DNA from: Cyanidiococcus yangmingshanensis
Lineage: Eukaryota > Rhodophyta > Bangiophyceae > Cyanidiales > Cyanidiaceae
Length of the DNA stretch: 64,000 nucleotides
Direction: 5' to 3'
NCBI GenBank assembly: GCA_013995675.1
Contig: VWRR01000006.1
Location: 434,001-498,000 of the forward strand
Shown: positions 61,194-64,000 of the stretch, one piece after another
Layout: each line of letters starts with the position of its first letter
How positions within the stretch are numbered: the first letter of the stretch is position 1
Notes under the pieces: model-generated
What the model was told of the DNA's origin: nothing
Database searches by the model: none
Seen by the model: only the letters and a program-made list of their open reading frames with translations
Position numbers and translations under genes: made by a program

Positions 61194-64000
<2,807 letters not shown>

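Overview
This looks like compact, gene-dense nuclear DNA from a cyanidiophycean red alga (Cyanidioschyzon-like). Eukaryotic genes (SWI3, SMC3, COG3, NEDD8, CDC48, FCF1, MINDY deubiquitinase) sit a few hundred bases apart, nearly all without visible introns. Several neighbours have bacterial or plastid ancestry and carry transit-peptide-like N-termini: a UvrC nuclease, a carbamoyl-phosphate synthase large chain, an ABC1 kinase, CSP41, uroporphyrinogen-III synthase and a BASS carrier. The taxon is inferred from this mix and was not tested by any search.

Layout. 1-645: C-terminal end of a SWI3/SMARCC chromatin remodelling subunit. 879-5100: first copy of a 4.2 kb segmental duplication holding 6-phosphogluconate dehydrogenase. 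5169-10749: UvrC (-) and a plastid-type ABC1 kinase (+), divergent. 12396-16268: carbamoyl-phosphate synthase large chain (+). 16779-25597: a run on the minus strand (MINDY deubiquitinase, ribonucleotide reductase R2, NAD(P) glutamate dehydrogenase, CSP41). 26936-33258: FCF1, a FabZ-like hot-dog protein, a PPR protein, NEDD8 and UROS. 33778-37995: second copy of the 6PGD segment, in the same orientation. 38383-47330: an atypical SDR, COG3, a BASS transporter and a farnesylatable DnaJ. 47643-55964: mitochondrial ATP synthase gamma, a hypothetical gene, an EEF1A lysine methyltransferase and SMC3. 56388-61193: a giant protein kinase (-). 61914-64000: CDC48/p97, cut by the window edge.

The genes serve plastid metabolism (pyrimidine/arginine precursor, tetrapyrrole, pentose phosphate, quinone/photosystem maintenance, plastid RNA), mitochondrial energy (ATP synthase, GDH), genome maintenance (R2, SMC3, UvrC, SWI3) and ubiquitin-type control (NEDD8, MINDY, CDC48). 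No transposon, CRISPR array, tRNA or rRNA was recognised.

Two things stand out. First, the 6PGD segment is duplicated 29 kb apart at roughly 99% identity. Second, four conserved genes (SWI3, carB, MINDY, SMC3) are broken into successive frames at eight points, and every step is +1. That is either insertion-type sequence error or real +1 frame changing. A nuclear gene for bacterial-type UvrC and a FabZ-like protein lacking the usual catalytic histidine are also notable.
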